This document shows positions 16,574 through 26,685 of a stretch of DNA of 64,000 bases, piece after piece. The position numbers and the translations under genes were made by a program. The notes beneath the pieces were generated by a model. The model made no database searches. It had not been told where the DNA came from and worked only from the letters and a program-made list of their open reading frames with translations. How positions within the stretch are numbered: the stretch's first letter is position 1; each line of letters opens with the position of its first letter. The stretch comes from VAZQ01 sp963763365 (lineage in GTDB: Bacteria; Pseudomonadota; Alphaproteobacteria; Rhizobiales; Xanthobacteraceae), in NCBI GenBank assembly GCA_963763365.1, contig CAVXOE010000017.1, forward strand, positions 124,001-188,000, read 5' to 3'.

Positions 16574-18427
16574 TTAACGCATCTCCGCAGGCGCCTCGAC
16601 GCCCAGCAAAGATAACCCGGACGCGAGAACGGTGACAACGCCCTGCACCAGGGCAAGACGGGCCATAGTCATTTGTGGATCATTCTCGATAATGAAGCGT
16701 AAATAGGGCGCATCGTTGCCCTTGTTCCACAGCGAGTGAAAATCACTAGCAACTTCATATAGATAGAACGCAATCCGGTGCGGCTCATGAGCGATTGCAG
16801 CGGCTTCGACGAGTCGCGGATAGAGCGCCAGACGCCGCATCAGCGCGAGTTCGCTCGGGTCATCGAGCCGCTCGATCGGCGCCTGCGCGAGCGCCGCCGG
16901 CCGGCCAGCGGGGCCGAGCGGCAGGTCCGGAAACGTCGCCTGGGCGTTGCGGAACACCGAGTGACCGCGAGCATGCCCGTACTGGACGTAGAACACCGGA
17001 TTGTCGCGCGACTGCTCGATCACCTTGGTGAGGTCGAAATCGAGCACCGCATCGTTCTTGCGGTAGAGCATCATGAAGCGCACGGCGTTGCGGCCGACTT
17101 CGTTCACCACGTCGCGCGACAGCACAAGTTCTCCGGCGCGCTTCGACATTTTGACCGGCTCACCGGCGCGCAGCAGCTTCACCAGTTGCACGAGCTTCAC
17201 GTCGAGCTCGGCCTGCCCGCCGCTGACCCCCTTGACCGCCGCCTGCATGCGCTTGACGTAGCCGCCGTGGTCGGCGCCCCAGACATCGATCATGGTCCTG
17301 AAGCCGCGATCGAACTTGTTCTTGTGATAGGCGATGTCGGAGGCGAAGTAGGTGTAGCTGCCGTCCGATTTCATCAATGGCCGATCGATATCGTCGCCGA
17401 AGTCGGTCGAGCGGAAAAGCGTCTGCTCGCGGTCTTCCCAGTCGTCGATCGCGGCACCTTTGGGCGGCGGCAGCCGGCCCTCGTAGATCTCGCCCTGAGC
17501 GCGCAGTTGCTCGATGGTCGCGGCGACCTGATCGACGGGCGGAGCCTTCGGCTTCGGTGCGGTCGTGCCACCGGCCGCGCCGAAGGAAAACAGATCGTCG
17601 AACTCGACCACGCCCTCGACCAGCGAACGCTCCGAAAAAAAGACGTCATGCACGACGTTGAGCGCCGCGAGGTCGTTGCGGATTTCCGCCATCATCATAT
17701 TGACGGCCCGCTCCCGCACCACCGGCAACCAGCGCTCTTCCGGCCAGTTCAGCAGGTCGTGGCCATAGTCGGTGGCGAGTTCGCCGCCGCATTCCTTGAG
17801 GTAGTCGCCGGGATAGAGCCCTTCGGGGATCGGACCGATGTCCTCGCCCAGCGCCTCGCGGTAGCGCAGAAAGGCCGAGCGCGCGAGCACGTCGACCTGG
17901 GCGCCGGCGTCATTGATGTAATATTCCCGCGTCACCGCGAAGCCCGCGAAGATGAGCAGATTGGAAAGAGCGTCGCCGAACACGGCGCCCCGGCAATGGC
18001 CGATGTGCATCGGTCCGGTCGGATTGGCCGAGACGTATTCGACGTTGATCGCGCTCCCCTGCCCGAGGTCGCTCTTGCCATAGTCGGCGCCCGCGTCCAG
18101 CACCGCGCGCAGGGCGTCGCGCCAGGCTGTAGGCTTCAGCGTCAGATTGATGAAGCCCGGACCCGCGACCTCGACCTTCTCGACGAGCGCATCGGCGCGC
18201 AGCTTCTCGGCAATGGCCTCGGCGAGTTCGCGCGGCTTCCTGCCGGCATCCTTCGCCAGCACCATGGCGGCATTGGTCGCCATGTCGCCGTGCGAGGCTT
18301 CGCGCGTCGGCTCGACCACGATACGGCTTTGATCAATTCCGGCCGGCAGCAGACCGCTCGCAATCAAGGCGTCGTTGGCGGCATGGACCTTGTCCAGCAC
18401 GACCGCGAAGAGATTTTTCGGCTTCAT
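16574..18427 (-). CDS. argS: Arginyl-tRNA synthetase
   Basis: A class I aminoacyl-tRNA synthetase that charges tRNA-Arg. The 617-residue protein begins with the Arg-specific N-terminal additional domain. The HIGH motif is present as PTGPMHIGHCRGAVFGD and the KMSKRAG loop is in the second half, followed by the alpha-helical DALR anticodon domain (ALMRRLALYPRLVEAAA... to LLGVEAPAEMR). Length and motifs are complete with no frameshift. It starts the run argS-SPOR-nagZ-scpA-scpB-tatABC. Confidence 0.97.
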   Translation of the reverse strand: MKPKNLFAVVLDKVHAANDALIASGLLPAGIDQSRIVVEPTREASHGDMATNAAMVLAKDAGRKPRELAEAIAEKLRADALVEKVEVAGPGFINLTLKPTAWRDALRAVLDAGADYGKSDLGQGSAINVEYVSANPTGPMHIGHCRGAVFGDALSNLLIFAGFAVTREYYINDAGAQVDVLARSAFLRYREALGEDIGPIPEGLYPGDYLKECGGELATDYGHDLLNWPEERWLPVVRERAVNMMMAEIRNDLAALNVVHDVFFSERSLVEGVVEFDDLFSFGAAGGTTAPKPKAPPVDQVAATIEQLRAQGEIYEGRLPPPKGAAIDDWEDREQTLFRSTDFGDDIDRPLMKSDGSYTYFASDIAYHKNKFDRGFRTMIDVWGADHGGYVKRMQAAVKGVSGGQAELDVKLVQLVKLLRAGEPVKMSKRAGELVLSRDVVNEVGRNAVRFMMLYRKNDAVLDFDLTKVIEQSRDNPVFYVQYGHARGHSVFRNAQATFPDLPLGPAGRPAALAQAPIERLDDPSELALMRRLALYPRLVEAAAIAHEPHRIAFYLYEVASDFHSLWNKGNDAPYLRFIIENDPQMTMARLALVQGVVTVLASGLSLLGVEAPAEMR

Positions 18428-18610
18428 TATGGGCGCCCGCTCGGAATGCGCGCCGCCTAACGCAATTCGGCCGCCAAGTCAAAGTCACCAAGTCACAAGT
18501 CAAAGCCACCAAGTCAAAAGCGCCGCGTGCTTTCTTCGCGTTTCAACGTGGCGTATCTTTCGTTTTTCGCCCGAGCGACGGATGCGCCGAGACTTTGCTG
18601 CGGGGGCCCC

Positions 18611-19596
18611 ATGACCATATTGCTGCGCGGGTTCAAATTCGCCCCGCTTCTGGCCCTGCGACGCTGCTCACGGGAGTATTGCCGGCGTGCGCGCAGGACT
18701 ATCCCAACCGGCCCGTACGGATCATCACCGACTCGGCGCCGGGCAGCGCTGTCGACGTCATCCTGCGGGTGGTCGCCGACCGTCTGACACGGATCTGGGG
18801 CCAGCAGGTGCTGCCGGTCAATCAGCCGGGCGGCGGCGGCGCCATCGCGGCACGCGTCGCGGCAAGCGCCGCACCGGACGGATATACGTTCGCCATTCCG
18901 GCGCTGTCGGCCTTCGTCGCGGTGCCTGGCGCGGCCGCGAACCTCCCGATCGAGGTGCCGCGCGACTTCATTCCGGTCGGTTTCTTCGGCGGCTCGCCGA
19001 TGTTCGTTTCGGCCGCGCCTTCCCTCGGCGTAAACACGCTGCCGGAGCTGATCGCACTCGCCAAGCGGCGTCCGGGCGAGATCGCCTACGGCACCAACGG
19101 GCCCGGCCGTCTCACGCACCTGACCGGCGAACTGCTGCAAAGCCGCGCCGGCATCAAGCTGCTGATGGTCCCCTACTCGGCCGGCGGCACCGCGCAGGTG
19201 CTCAACGACATCATGGGCGGGCGCATTCCGCTCGTCATCGAAGCGTATTCCGGGGTTGCAGGCGCGCTCGAGTTCGGCGCCATCAAGGCGCTGGCGGTGG
19301 CCGCGGCGGAGCGCCTGCCGCGTCTGCCCGATCTGCCGACGGTCGCGGAAACGCTCCCCGGTTTCGCGGCCTCGGGCTGGCAGGTGCTGGTCGCGCCGGT
19401 CGGCACGCCCGATGCCATCGTGCGCAAGGTGAACGCCGATCTGATCACGGCGCTGCGCGATCCCGAAACCCGTCAACGGCTGGACAAGCTCGGCCGCGAA
19501 GACCGGCTGCTATCGCCCGCCGAGACGATGGCGCTCATCCACGACGAGCAGCGCAAGTGGGAGCCGCTGCTGCAGCAGATCGGCCGCAGTCCGTAG
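18611..19596 (+). pseudogene. Bug-type tripartite tricarboxylate receptor, frameshifted in the signal peptide
   Basis: A periplasmic solute-binding protein of the Bug/TctC family. The likely start ATG at 18611 gives MTILLRGFKFAPLLAL, the first half of a signal peptide. The mature sequence (CAQDYPNRPVRIITDSAPGS) is in a different frame, and adding one base near 18659 joins the halves into a normal signal ending in ACAQ. The body is complete, with the family landmarks NQPGGGGAIAARVAA, AAPDGYTF, VPYSAGGTAQVLNDIMGGR and LPDLPTVAETLPGF. No permease gene is nearby, so it is an orphan receptor. It lies in the opposite direction between dgt and argS, genes that are usually adjacent in this group. Either a sequence error or an inactive gene. 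Confidence 0.8.
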
Positions 19597-19619
19597 CGTG
19601 CACGGCAGAAAGACGCGCG

Positions 19620-20828
19620 CTAACGCAACTCGGGTGTCGAGGGGAACAGCCGCGCGTGCTCGATCAGCGCGTAGCGGTCGGTCATGCCGGCGATGAAATC
19701 CGCGATCCGGCGCAGGCGCGCGCCCTCGTCCTCGGCTGCGGTGCCCTGCGCCCAATCCGCCGGGAGGTCCTGGGACCGATCGGCATAGCGGTCGAAGAGA
19801 TCGCAAACCACGGCCTCGGCATCCCCCATGATGCGCATGATGCGGGGATGCCGGTACATGCGCGGATAGAGGAAGCCCTTGATGGCGCGATCGGCCTGCG
19901 CCATTGCCGGCGAGAAGCTGCCGACCGGGCCCGAAGCACCGCGCACATCCGCGGCTGACCGGGGCGAGAGCGCCCGCAGTCGGCGGCCGGTTTCCGCGCT
20001 GACATCCTCGATCATTTGCGTGATCAGGCGGCGCACCAGTTCGTGCGCGATGCGGCCGGGATCGAGATCGCTCGTCCGCCCGCCGATTTCGGAGAGGATA
20101 TCGCCAACGAGCGGCACCTCGGAAAGGTCGTCGAGCGTGAACAGTTCGGCACGCAGGCCGTCATCGATATCGTGCGCGTCATAGGCGACGTCGTCCGATA
20201 TGGCGGCGACCTGCGCCTCCGCGCTCGCGTAGCTCCACAGCTCGAGGTCCATCGTCGCCTGATAGAGGCGGATCGCGTGCGGCACGCCATGTTCGACATA
20301 GCGCCCGATCGCAGCCCCGTCGCGATCGGTGAGCGGACCGTTGTGCTTGACCAGCCCTTCCAGCGTCTCCCAGGAGAGATTCAAGCCGTCGAAGGCCGCG
20401 TAGCGCCGCTCCAGCGCCGTGACCACGCGCAACGTCTGCGCGTTGTGGTCGAAGCCGCCGCAGCCCTTGAGGCAACGGTCGAGCGCCCGTTCGCCGGCAT
20501 GGCCGAAGGGCGGATGGCCGAGGTCATGCGCCAGCGCCAAAGCCTCGGCGAGGTCCTCGTCGAGCCCGAGCGCACGCGCAAGCGAGCGCGCGATCTGGGT
20601 GACTTCCAACGTATGAGTTAGTCTCGTTCGAAAGTGGTCCCCCTCGTGGAACACGAACACCTGCGTCTTGTGCGCCAGCCGGCGGAACGCCGTCGAATGG
20701 ATGATGCGGTCGCAATCGCGGCGAAACGCGTTGCGCGCCGGGCTCACCGGCTCCGGGAGGAGCCGGCCACGGCTTTGGCCTGGATCCGACGCGTAAGGGG
20801 CACGCGGAACTGGCGTCTCGATGGCCAT
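19620..20828 (-). CDS. dgt: Deoxyguanosinetriphosphate triphosphohydrolase-like protein
   Basis: An HD-domain enzyme that cleaves dNTPs to nucleosides and triphosphate. The 402-residue product has HKTQVFVFHEGDHFRTRLTHT followed by LALAHDLGHPPFGHAGE, the HD metal-binding signature, and the type-2 dGTPase C-terminal helical region. The ATG at 20828 (MAIETPVPRAP) is chosen; an in-frame GTG lies 9 nt upstream. It is divergent from the IscA/ErpA-type gene, a common arrangement in alphaproteobacteria. Confidence 0.93.
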   Translation of the reverse strand: MAIETPVPRAPYASDPGQSRGRLLPEPVSPARNAFRRDCDRIIHSTAFRRLAHKTQVFVFHEGDHFRTRLTHTLEVTQIARSLARALGLDEDLAEALALAHDLGHPPFGHAGERALDRCLKGCGGFDHNAQTLRVVTALERRYAAFDGLNLSWETLEGLVKHNGPLTDRDGAAIGRYVEHGVPHAIRLYQATMDLELWSYASAEAQVAAISDDVAYDAHDIDDGLRAELFTLDDLSEVPLVGDILSEIGGRTSDLDPGRIAHELVRRLITQMIEDVSAETGRRLRALSPRSAADVRGASGPVGSFSPAMAQADRAIKGFLYPRMYRHPRIMRIMGDAEAVVCDLFDRYADRSQDLPADWAQGTAAEDEGARLRRIADFIAGMTDRYALIEHARLFPSTPELR

Positions 20829-20927
20829 CGCGATCACCCAGCTTTGCGGGCGAGAGCCTCATTGACCGAGGCAGGAAGCGCACTTAACTATCGGGCACGG
20901 CCTCTGGCAATCATGGGCGGACGAGAG

Positions 20928-21254
20928 ATGAGCACCATCACGGTCACGGAGCGCGCGGCGCGGCGGATCGGCGAGATTCTCGGCCGCGAGGCGCCGGGTA
21001 CGATGCTGCGCGTGAGCGTGGAAGGCGGCGGCTGCTCGGGCTTCCAATACAAGTTCGACATGGAGAAGGCGCAGGCGGCGGACGATGTCGTCATCCGGCG
21101 CGACGGCGCGACCGTGCTGATCGACCAGGTCTCGGTCGGCTACCTCGCGGGCTCGGAGATCGATTTTGTCGACGACCTGATCGGCGCGTCCTTCAAGATC
21201 AACAATCCGCAGGCCACCGCCTCCTGCGGCTGCGGCACGAGCTTCTCGCTCTGA
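20928..21254 (+). CDS. IscA/ErpA-type iron-sulfur cluster insertion protein
   Basis: A 108-residue A-type carrier that passes Fe-S clusters to target enzymes. The three conserved cysteines are in place: GGGCSGF near residue 36 and SCGCGTSFSL at the end. The start ATG at 20928 follows a GGGCGGACGAGAG stretch. It is divergent from dgt. In many alphaproteobacteria xth follows directly; here a Bug receptor and an RND pump separate them. ErpA is the most likely subtype but IscA cannot be excluded from the sequence alone. Confidence 0.93.
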   Translation: MSTITVTERAARRIGEILGREAPGTMLRVSVEGGGCSGFQYKFDMEKAQAADDVVIRRDGATVLIDQVSVGYLAGSEIDFVDDLIGASFKINNPQATASCGCGTSFSL

Positions 21255-21297
21255 TTCTGCCTCGTCTCTCTGACCGCGGCGTGTTTGCCGCCTCCCG

Positions 21298-22263
21298 TCA
21301 GTTCGGCTTCAGTCCCGCCGCCTTCGCGAACGTCGCGTAGACGGTGATCTCCTTCTTTACCTGCGCGTCGAACTCCGCCGCCGTCAGCGGCATCGCCTCG
21401 ACCCCGAGCGTGACGAGCTTCTGTTTGACCGCCGGCGCCTGCAGCGCCTTCTGCAGTTCGGTGTAAAACTTGGCGACGATCTCGGGCGGCGTCCGCGCCG
21501 GCATGAACACGCCCATCCAGAACGTGTAATCGGAATCGGGATAGCCGGATTCCAGCGTGGTCGGAATGTCGGGCAGCGCGGAGGCGCGTTGCGGGCTGCT
21601 GACGGCGAGGCCCATCAACCGCCCGTCGCGGATATGCGGGAGCGCCGTCGCGATCGGGCAGAAATAGTAGTCGACCCGGCCGGCGATGATCTCGGTAATG
21701 GCTTCGGCGCCGCCCTTGAACGGGATGTGGACCGCGTCATAGCCGGCGCTCAGACGGAAGCGTTCCGCGCTCAGATGCACAGCCGAGCCTATGCCGACGG
21801 AGGCGAAGTTGGACGCGTTGGCATTGGCCTTCGCCCAGGCCACGTAGTCCTGCACGGTCTTCATGCCTTTCGAAGGCGCGATGATCATGACGTTCGGCAC
21901 GCTGCCGATTGCGCCGACGGTGACGAAGTCGCGCGCGACGTCATAGGACAAGCTTGGATAGATCGACGGCGTGATGGTGTGCGCCGAGGAGTGCACCAGA
22001 ATGGTGTAGCCGTCAGGCTCGGCCTTCGCGACCGCGCCCGTTCCGATGGTACCGCCCGCGCCGCCACGATTCTCGACGACGATCGATTGCCCAAGCTGGG
22101 ACGAGAGCTGCTCGAACACGATGCGCGGCACCACGTCGACGGCGCTGCCGGGACCGAACGGGATGATGGCGCGGATGGGCCGCGTCGGCCAGTTTTCGGC
22201 GGATGCGCCGGTGCACATGCCGGCGAGAACAATCAACGTTGCAAACCAACACCACCGCCGCAT
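21298..22263 (-). CDS. Bug-type tripartite tricarboxylate receptor (periplasmic)
   Basis: A 321-residue secreted binding protein. The signal peptide runs from MRRWCWFATLIVLAGM to GASA, and the mature part has WPTRPIRAIIPFGPGSAVDV, ENRGGAGGTIGTG, AEPDGYTILV and a VDYYFCP stretch, the Bug/TctC pattern. Bug proteins bind carboxylates and usually act with TctAB permeases, but none is present here, so the ligand is unknown. The gene lies 45 nt downstream of the RND permease in the same direction. It could be read from the pump transcript, though functional linkage is uncertain. Confidence 0.9.
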   Translation of the reverse strand: MRRWCWFATLIVLAGMCTGASAENWPTRPIRAIIPFGPGSAVDVVPRIVFEQLSSQLGQSIVVENRGGAGGTIGTGAVAKAEPDGYTILVHSSAHTITPSIYPSLSYDVARDFVTVGAIGSVPNVMIIAPSKGMKTVQDYVAWAKANANASNFASVGIGSAVHLSAERFRLSAGYDAVHIPFKGGAEAITEIIAGRVDYYFCPIATALPHIRDGRLMGLAVSSPQRASALPDIPTTLESGYPDSDYTFWMGVFMPARTPPEIVAKFYTELQKALQAPAVKQKLVTLGVEAMPLTAAEFDAQVKKEITVYATFAKAAGLKPN

Positions 22264-22332
22264 GCCGCTTTCCTCCGTGAAAATCACGGAGGAAACGAAG
22301 CAAGAGCCATGCCGTCAGGACAGAAGCGCGCG

Positions 22333-25300
22333 CTACTCCGCCGCCACCGCCGTCGGCCGCTGCTCGTGCTCGGGCACCTCTTGTAGCTGCGGCTCCAGGC
22401 GGCGCTTGAGCATGCGGTCGATGCGGTCGAGATAAATGTAGATGACCGGGGTGATGAACAACGTGAGGAGCTGCGACACGCAGAGACCGCCGACCACCGC
22501 GACGCCGAGCGGCTGGCGCAGTTCGGCGCCCGCGCCGGTGCCGAGCGCAATCGGCAGCGTGCCGAAGATCGCCGCGAAGGTGGTCATCATGATCGGACGG
22601 AAGCGCAGCAGGCACGCTTCGCGAATCGCCGCCTCGGCCGATAGGCCGACGCGTCTTCGCTCGATCGCGAAGTCGATCATCATGATCGCGTTTTTCTTGA
22701 CGATGCCGACCAGCATCACGATGCCGATCATCGCGATGACCGACAGGTCCATGTTGAACAGCATCAGCACCAGCAGCGCGCCGACGCCGGCCGACGGCAG
22801 GCCCGAGATGATCGTGATCGGATGGATGAAGCTTTCGTAGAGGATGCCGAGCACCACGTAGGCGGCGAAGATCGCGGCCAGCACCAGCACACCCTGCCCT
22901 TTGAGCGATTCCTGGAACACCTGCGCGGTGCCCTGGAAGCCGGTCGAGATTTGCGCCGGCAGGTTGGATTCCCGCTCGATCTGCTTGATCGCGTCGACCG
23001 CCTGGCCGAGCGAGTTGCCGGGCGCGAGGTTGAACGAGATCGTGACCGCCGGCTGCTGTCCCTGGTGGTTGACCTGCAGCGGCCCCACCGTCGGGATGAT
23101 GCGCGTGACCGCCGAGAGCGGGATCGACGGACCTGACAGCGTACCGACCCCGCCGACGCCGCCGCCCGGCGCCGTCGCTGCCCCCGGCGCGACGGTCGCG
23201 CCGCCGCCGGTCGTGTTGACGTTGGTCTTGAGGAAGATCTTCGACAGGCTCGATGGATCGGCCTGGAACTCCGGCAGACTCTCCAGGATCACCTGATAGT
23301 CGTTCGACGGGGTGTAGATCGTCGCCACCTGGCGGCTGCCGAACGCGTTGAAAAGTTCCTGCCGGATCTGATCGACAGTGACGCCGTAGACCGCCGCTTG
23401 CTCGCGGTCGACCTCGATCGTCATCTGCGGGTTCTTGATGTAGAGGTCGGTGGTGACGTCGCGCAGGCCATCGATCTTGGCAACCTTGTCGCGGATTTCG
23501 GGCGCGACGCGGTAGAGCGTCTCGGTGTCGCTTGACTGCAGGGTGTACTGGAATTCGCTCTTCGAGATGCGGCCCGTGATGTTGATGTTCTGCACAGCCT
23601 GGAAATAGACGATCATGCCGGTGACGGTATTCGCCGTCCGGCGCAGGCGCTGCACCACCGCGGTCGCGTTCTCGCGCGACTTGCGATCCTTGAGCGCGAT
23701 GAAAAGCCGCCCGTAGTTGGTCGTCGGGTTGGGCCCGCCGACCCCGACCGTCGAATTGACATAGTCGACCGCCGGATCGTTCTTCACGATCTCGGCAACC
23801 TTGCGCTGACGCTCGACCATCGCCGGGAAGGAGATGTCGGAGGCGCCCTCGGTAGTGGCCGCGATGAACCCGGTATCCTCCGTCGGAAAAAAGCCCTTCG
23901 GGATGATGATGTAGAGCCACACCGTGCCGGCGAGCGTCGCGAGCGTGATCACGAGGACGATCGACTTGTGGGCGAGCACTTTGTCGAGCGTCCACTCGTA
24001 GCCCCGCAGCCAGCCCCGGAACATCGCCTCGAAGGCGCGGAGGATGACGTTCTCCTTCTCGCCCTCATGATGCGCGCGCAACATGCGCGCGCACAACATC
24101 GGCGTCAGCGTCAAAGACACGAAGCCCGATACGATGATGGCGACCGCGATCGACACCGCGAATTCGCGGAACACGCGCCCGACCATGCCGCCCATCAGCA
24201 GCACCGGGATGAACACCGCGATCAGCGAGAAGGTGATCGAGATGATGGTGAAGCCGATTTCACGCGACCCTTTCAGCGCGGCCTCGAACGGCCGCATGCC
24301 ACCCTCGATGTGGCGCACGATGTTTTCCAGCATGACGATGGCGTCGTCGACCACGAAGCCGACCGACAGCGTCAACGCCAGCAGCGTCATGTTGTTGATG
24401 GAGAAATTGAACGCGTACATCGCCGCGCAGGTACCGATGAGCGACACCGGCACCGCCAGCGCGGGAATGAATGTTGCCGATACCTTCCGCAGGAACAGGA
24501 AGATCACCATGATGACGAGCACGATCGCGATCGCCAGCGTCTCCTGCACGTCCGCGACCGATTCCCGGATGGAAATCGAGCGGTCGTTGAGCAAGTCCAT
24601 CTTGATCGACTCTGGCACCTGGGCGCGGAACGACGGCAGACGGCTTTTGACAAGATCCACAGCCGCCACTGCGTTGGCGTCGGGCTGGCGCTGGATCGCG
24701 AGCACGATCGAGCGGCGGTCGTTGAACCAGCTCGCGATCTTGTCGTTCTCCACGCTGTTGAGGACCCGGGCGATCTCGTCGAGCTTCACCGGGACGCCGT
24801 TGCGGTAGGCGACCACGACCTTGCGGTACTCCTCCGCCCTGGTCATCGCGGCGGACGCCGTCAGGGTGACGTTCTGGCGGGGTCCGACCAGCGTTCCGAC
24901 CGGTGAGTTGGAGTTTGCCTTCGCGACGACGTTGCGAATGTCGTCGAGCGAGATGTTGCGGACCGCCGCCGCGACCGGATCGACCTGAACGCGAACCGCG
25001 AAGCGTTGCGCGCCGTAGACCAGCACCTGCGCGATGCCGGGAAGTTGCGAAATCTGCTGCGCGAGCACGAGTTCCGCATAATCGTTGACCAGCGACAGTG
25101 GCAACGTGTCGGAATTCAAGCTGAAATAGACGACCGGATAGTCGCCCGGATTGACCTTCCGGAAGAACGGCGGCGTCGTCATCTCGACCGGCAAGCGGCG
25201 CGCCGCCACCGCTAGCGCGGTCTGCACGTCGAGCGCCGCACCATCGATGTTACGATTGAGGTCGAACTGGATGGTGATCGATGTCGTGCCGAGCGAGGAT

Positions 25301-25548
25301 GACGAGGTCAGCGACGTGATCCCGGCGATGGTCGAGAGTTGCCGCTCGATCGGCGAGGCGACCGATGCCGCCATCGTCTCGGCGCTCGCGCCCGGCAAGG
25401 TTGCCGTGATGTTGATGGTGGGAAAGTCGACCGCCGGAAGCGCCGCGACCGCGAGCAGCCGATAGCCGAAGATGCCGAATACGATGATGGCTGCGGTCAC
25501 CAGCGTGGTGAGGACCGGGCGGCGGATACAGACTTCGGAGAGACCCAT
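22333..25548 (-). CDS. RND multidrug efflux permease (HAE1 family, MdtB/MdtC-like)
   Basis: A 1071-residue inner-membrane proton/drug antiporter. Twelve membrane segments in the usual two halves are apparent. The proton-relay residues are present as GFVVDDAIVMLENI (two Asp in helix 4) and KKNAIMMIDFA (Lys in helix 10). Long periplasmic porter loops contain LDVQTALAVAARRLP. A loop near residues 780-800 is rich in Gly/Ala/Pro (TTGGGATVAPGAATAPGGG), which is unusual and probably flexible. The adaptor gene lies 3 nt upstream, so the two form an operon. No outer-membrane factor is encoded nearby, so an unlinked TolC-like protein is needed. Confidence 0.95.
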   Translation of the reverse strand: MGLSEVCIRRPVLTTLVTAAIIVFGIFGYRLLAVAALPAVDFPTINITATLPGASAETMAASVASPIERQLSTIAGITSLTSSSSLGTTSITIQFDLNRNIDGAALDVQTALAVAARRLPVEMTTPPFFRKVNPGDYPVVYFSLNSDTLPLSLVNDYAELVLAQQISQLPGIAQVLVYGAQRFAVRVQVDPVAAAVRNISLDDIRNVVAKANSNSPVGTLVGPRQNVTLTASAAMTRAEEYRKVVVAYRNGVPVKLDEIARVLNSVENDKIASWFNDRRSIVLAIQRQPDANAVAAVDLVKSRLPSFRAQVPESIKMDLLNDRSISIRESVADVQETLAIAIVLVIMVIFLFLRKVSATFIPALAVPVSLIGTCAAMYAFNFSINNMTLLALTLSVGFVVDDAIVMLENIVRHIEGGMRPFEAALKGSREIGFTIISITFSLIAVFIPVLLMGGMVGRVFREFAVSIAVAIIVSGFVSLTLTPMLCARMLRAHHEGEKENVILRAFEAMFRGWLRGYEWTLDKVLAHKSIVLVITLATLAGTVWLYIIIPKGFFPTEDTGFIAATTEGASDISFPAMVERQRKVAEIVKNDPAVDYVNSTVGVGGPNPTTNYGRLFIALKDRKSRENATAVVQRLRRTANTVTGMIVYFQAVQNINITGRISKSEFQYTLQSSDTETLYRVAPEIRDKVAKIDGLRDVTTDLYIKNPQMTIEVDREQAAVYGVTVDQIRQELFNAFGSRQVATIYTPSNDYQVILESLPEFQADPSSLSKIFLKTNVNTTGGGATVAPGAATAPGGGVGGVGTLSGPSIPLSAVTRIIPTVGPLQVNHQGQQPAVTISFNLAPGNSLGQAVDAIKQIERESNLPAQISTGFQGTAQVFQESLKGQGVLVLAAIFAAYVVLGILYESFIHPITIISGLPSAGVGALLVLMLFNMDLSVIAMIGIVMLVGIVKKNAIMMIDFAIERRRVGLSAEAAIREACLLRFRPIMMTTFAAIFGTLPIALGTGAGAELRQPLGVAVVGGLCVSQLLTLFITPVIYIYLDRIDRMLKRRLEPQLQEVPEHEQRPTAVAAE

Positions 25549-25551
25549 GTC

Positions 25552-26685
25552 TCAGGACCCTGCCTTCCTGATTACAACCTTCGTGCCGTTCGAGAGCTGC
25601 AATTGACCGTCGGTCACGACAGCTTCCCCGCCCGCAAGGCCCTCCGATATCACCGATTTGCCGTCCACGAAGCGCGAGACCTTGACAGGCTGTACCCGTG
25701 CCGCGCCGTCCTTGATGACAAAGACGAAGGTGCCCGCCTGGCTCACCTGCACGGCGACGGACGGTACGATCACCGCCTCCTCCTCACGCAACGTCAATTG
25801 CACGGTGACCAGCGTGCCCGGCCACAAAATCTCATCGGTATTCGGCATGGTTGCGCGGATCATCACCATGCCGGTCGATGGATCGACGGTGTTCTCGATA
25901 ACCGAAACCTGGCCGGCGGCACTCCGGGTCTCGCCGGCGACGACGGCCGCCACGGTCGCGGTTTCCTGCGTCAGCGCCTGGCGCACGTCCGGCAGTTCGC
26001 GCTGCGGAATCGAGAACGTGACGTAGATCGGAGCAATCTGGTTGATCGTCGCAAGAGACGCGAGATCGGCCTGGCGCACGAAATTTCCGACCTTGACCGC
26101 GGCGCTGCTCGCGCGCCCCGAGATCGGCGCCCGGATCGTGCAGTAGCTGAGCTGAATGCGAAGGTTCTCAAGCTGGCCGGTATTAGAGTCCACCGACGCA
26201 CGCCAGAGCGTGACCTGGGTTCGCGCGTTGTTGAGTATCACCTGGGTGGTGGCGTTCTTGGCCATGAGCTCGACATAGCGTGCGACGTCGCGCTCGGCCT
26301 GCTCGAGCTGGGCCTTCGCGCCGTCAAGCACGCCAGTGACCTGTTTGATCTGCGCTTCGAGCGCGCGGCTATCGAGGGTGAACAGCAGGTCGCCTTGCTT
26401 CACCATGGCGCCGTCGCGGAAATGGACACCGATGATTTCGCTGTCCACGCGGCTCTTGACGGCGACACTGGCGATGGGCGTGACGCTGCCCAGCGCATCG
26501 ATGCGAACCGGAACTTTGGTCTTCTCGGCGGTCGCCGTCTCGACCGGGATCGTCCTAACATTAGCCGGCCGAGGCGACTGGGCAACGGCGCCGACCGGGG
26601 ACCAAATACCGCTCCGCGTAGCCGCAAAAACCCCGGCGGCCGCAATCACTACGGCCGCCCCCAACACCAAAGTCCGTTTCTTCAT
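25552..26685 (-). CDS. RND efflux periplasmic adaptor (membrane fusion protein)
   Basis: A 377-residue adaptor linking the RND permease to an outer-membrane channel. It starts MKKRTLVLGAAVVIAAAGV (anchor or signal), then the lipoyl/barrel half (VKSRVDSEIIGVHFRDGAMVKQG), a helical hairpin around EAQIKQVTGVLDGAKAQLEQAERD, the second lipoyl half with CTIRAPISGRA, and the membrane-proximal domain. The ATG at 26685 is the first that leaves a hydrophobic N-terminus; upstream codons read into the promoter region. It is the first gene of the pump operon, 3 nt before the permease. Confidence 0.93.
   Translation of the reverse strand: MKKRTLVLGAAVVIAAAGVFAATRSGIWSPVGAVAQSPRPANVRTIPVETATAEKTKVPVRIDALGSVTPIASVAVKSRVDSEIIGVHFRDGAMVKQGDLLFTLDSRALEAQIKQVTGVLDGAKAQLEQAERDVARYVELMAKNATTQVILNNARTQVTLWRASVDSNTGQLENLRIQLSYCTIRAPISGRASSAAVKVGNFVRQADLASLATINQIAPIYVTFSIPQRELPDVRQALTQETATVAAVVAGETRSAAGQVSVIENTVDPSTGMVMIRATMPNTDEILWPGTLVTVQLTLREEEAVIVPSVAVQVSQAGTFVFVIKDGAARVQPVKVSRFVDGKSVISEGLAGGEAVVTDGQLQLSNGTKVVIRKAGS

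Noticed and set aside
16778..18460. Open frame of 560 codons on the plus strand opposite argS
   Set aside because: argS is intact on the minus strand with HIGH and KMSK motifs, and the antisense product has shadow-type composition.
20634..20927. Extending the IscA/ErpA-type gene upstream into the dgt region
   Set aside because: The frame is open but antisense to dgt and not family-like; the ATG at 20928 gives the standard 108-residue length.
22013..23995. Long Arg/Gly-rich open frame opposite or out of frame with the RND permease
   Set aside because: Low-complexity composition typical of an out-of-frame reading; the permease frame is intact throughout.
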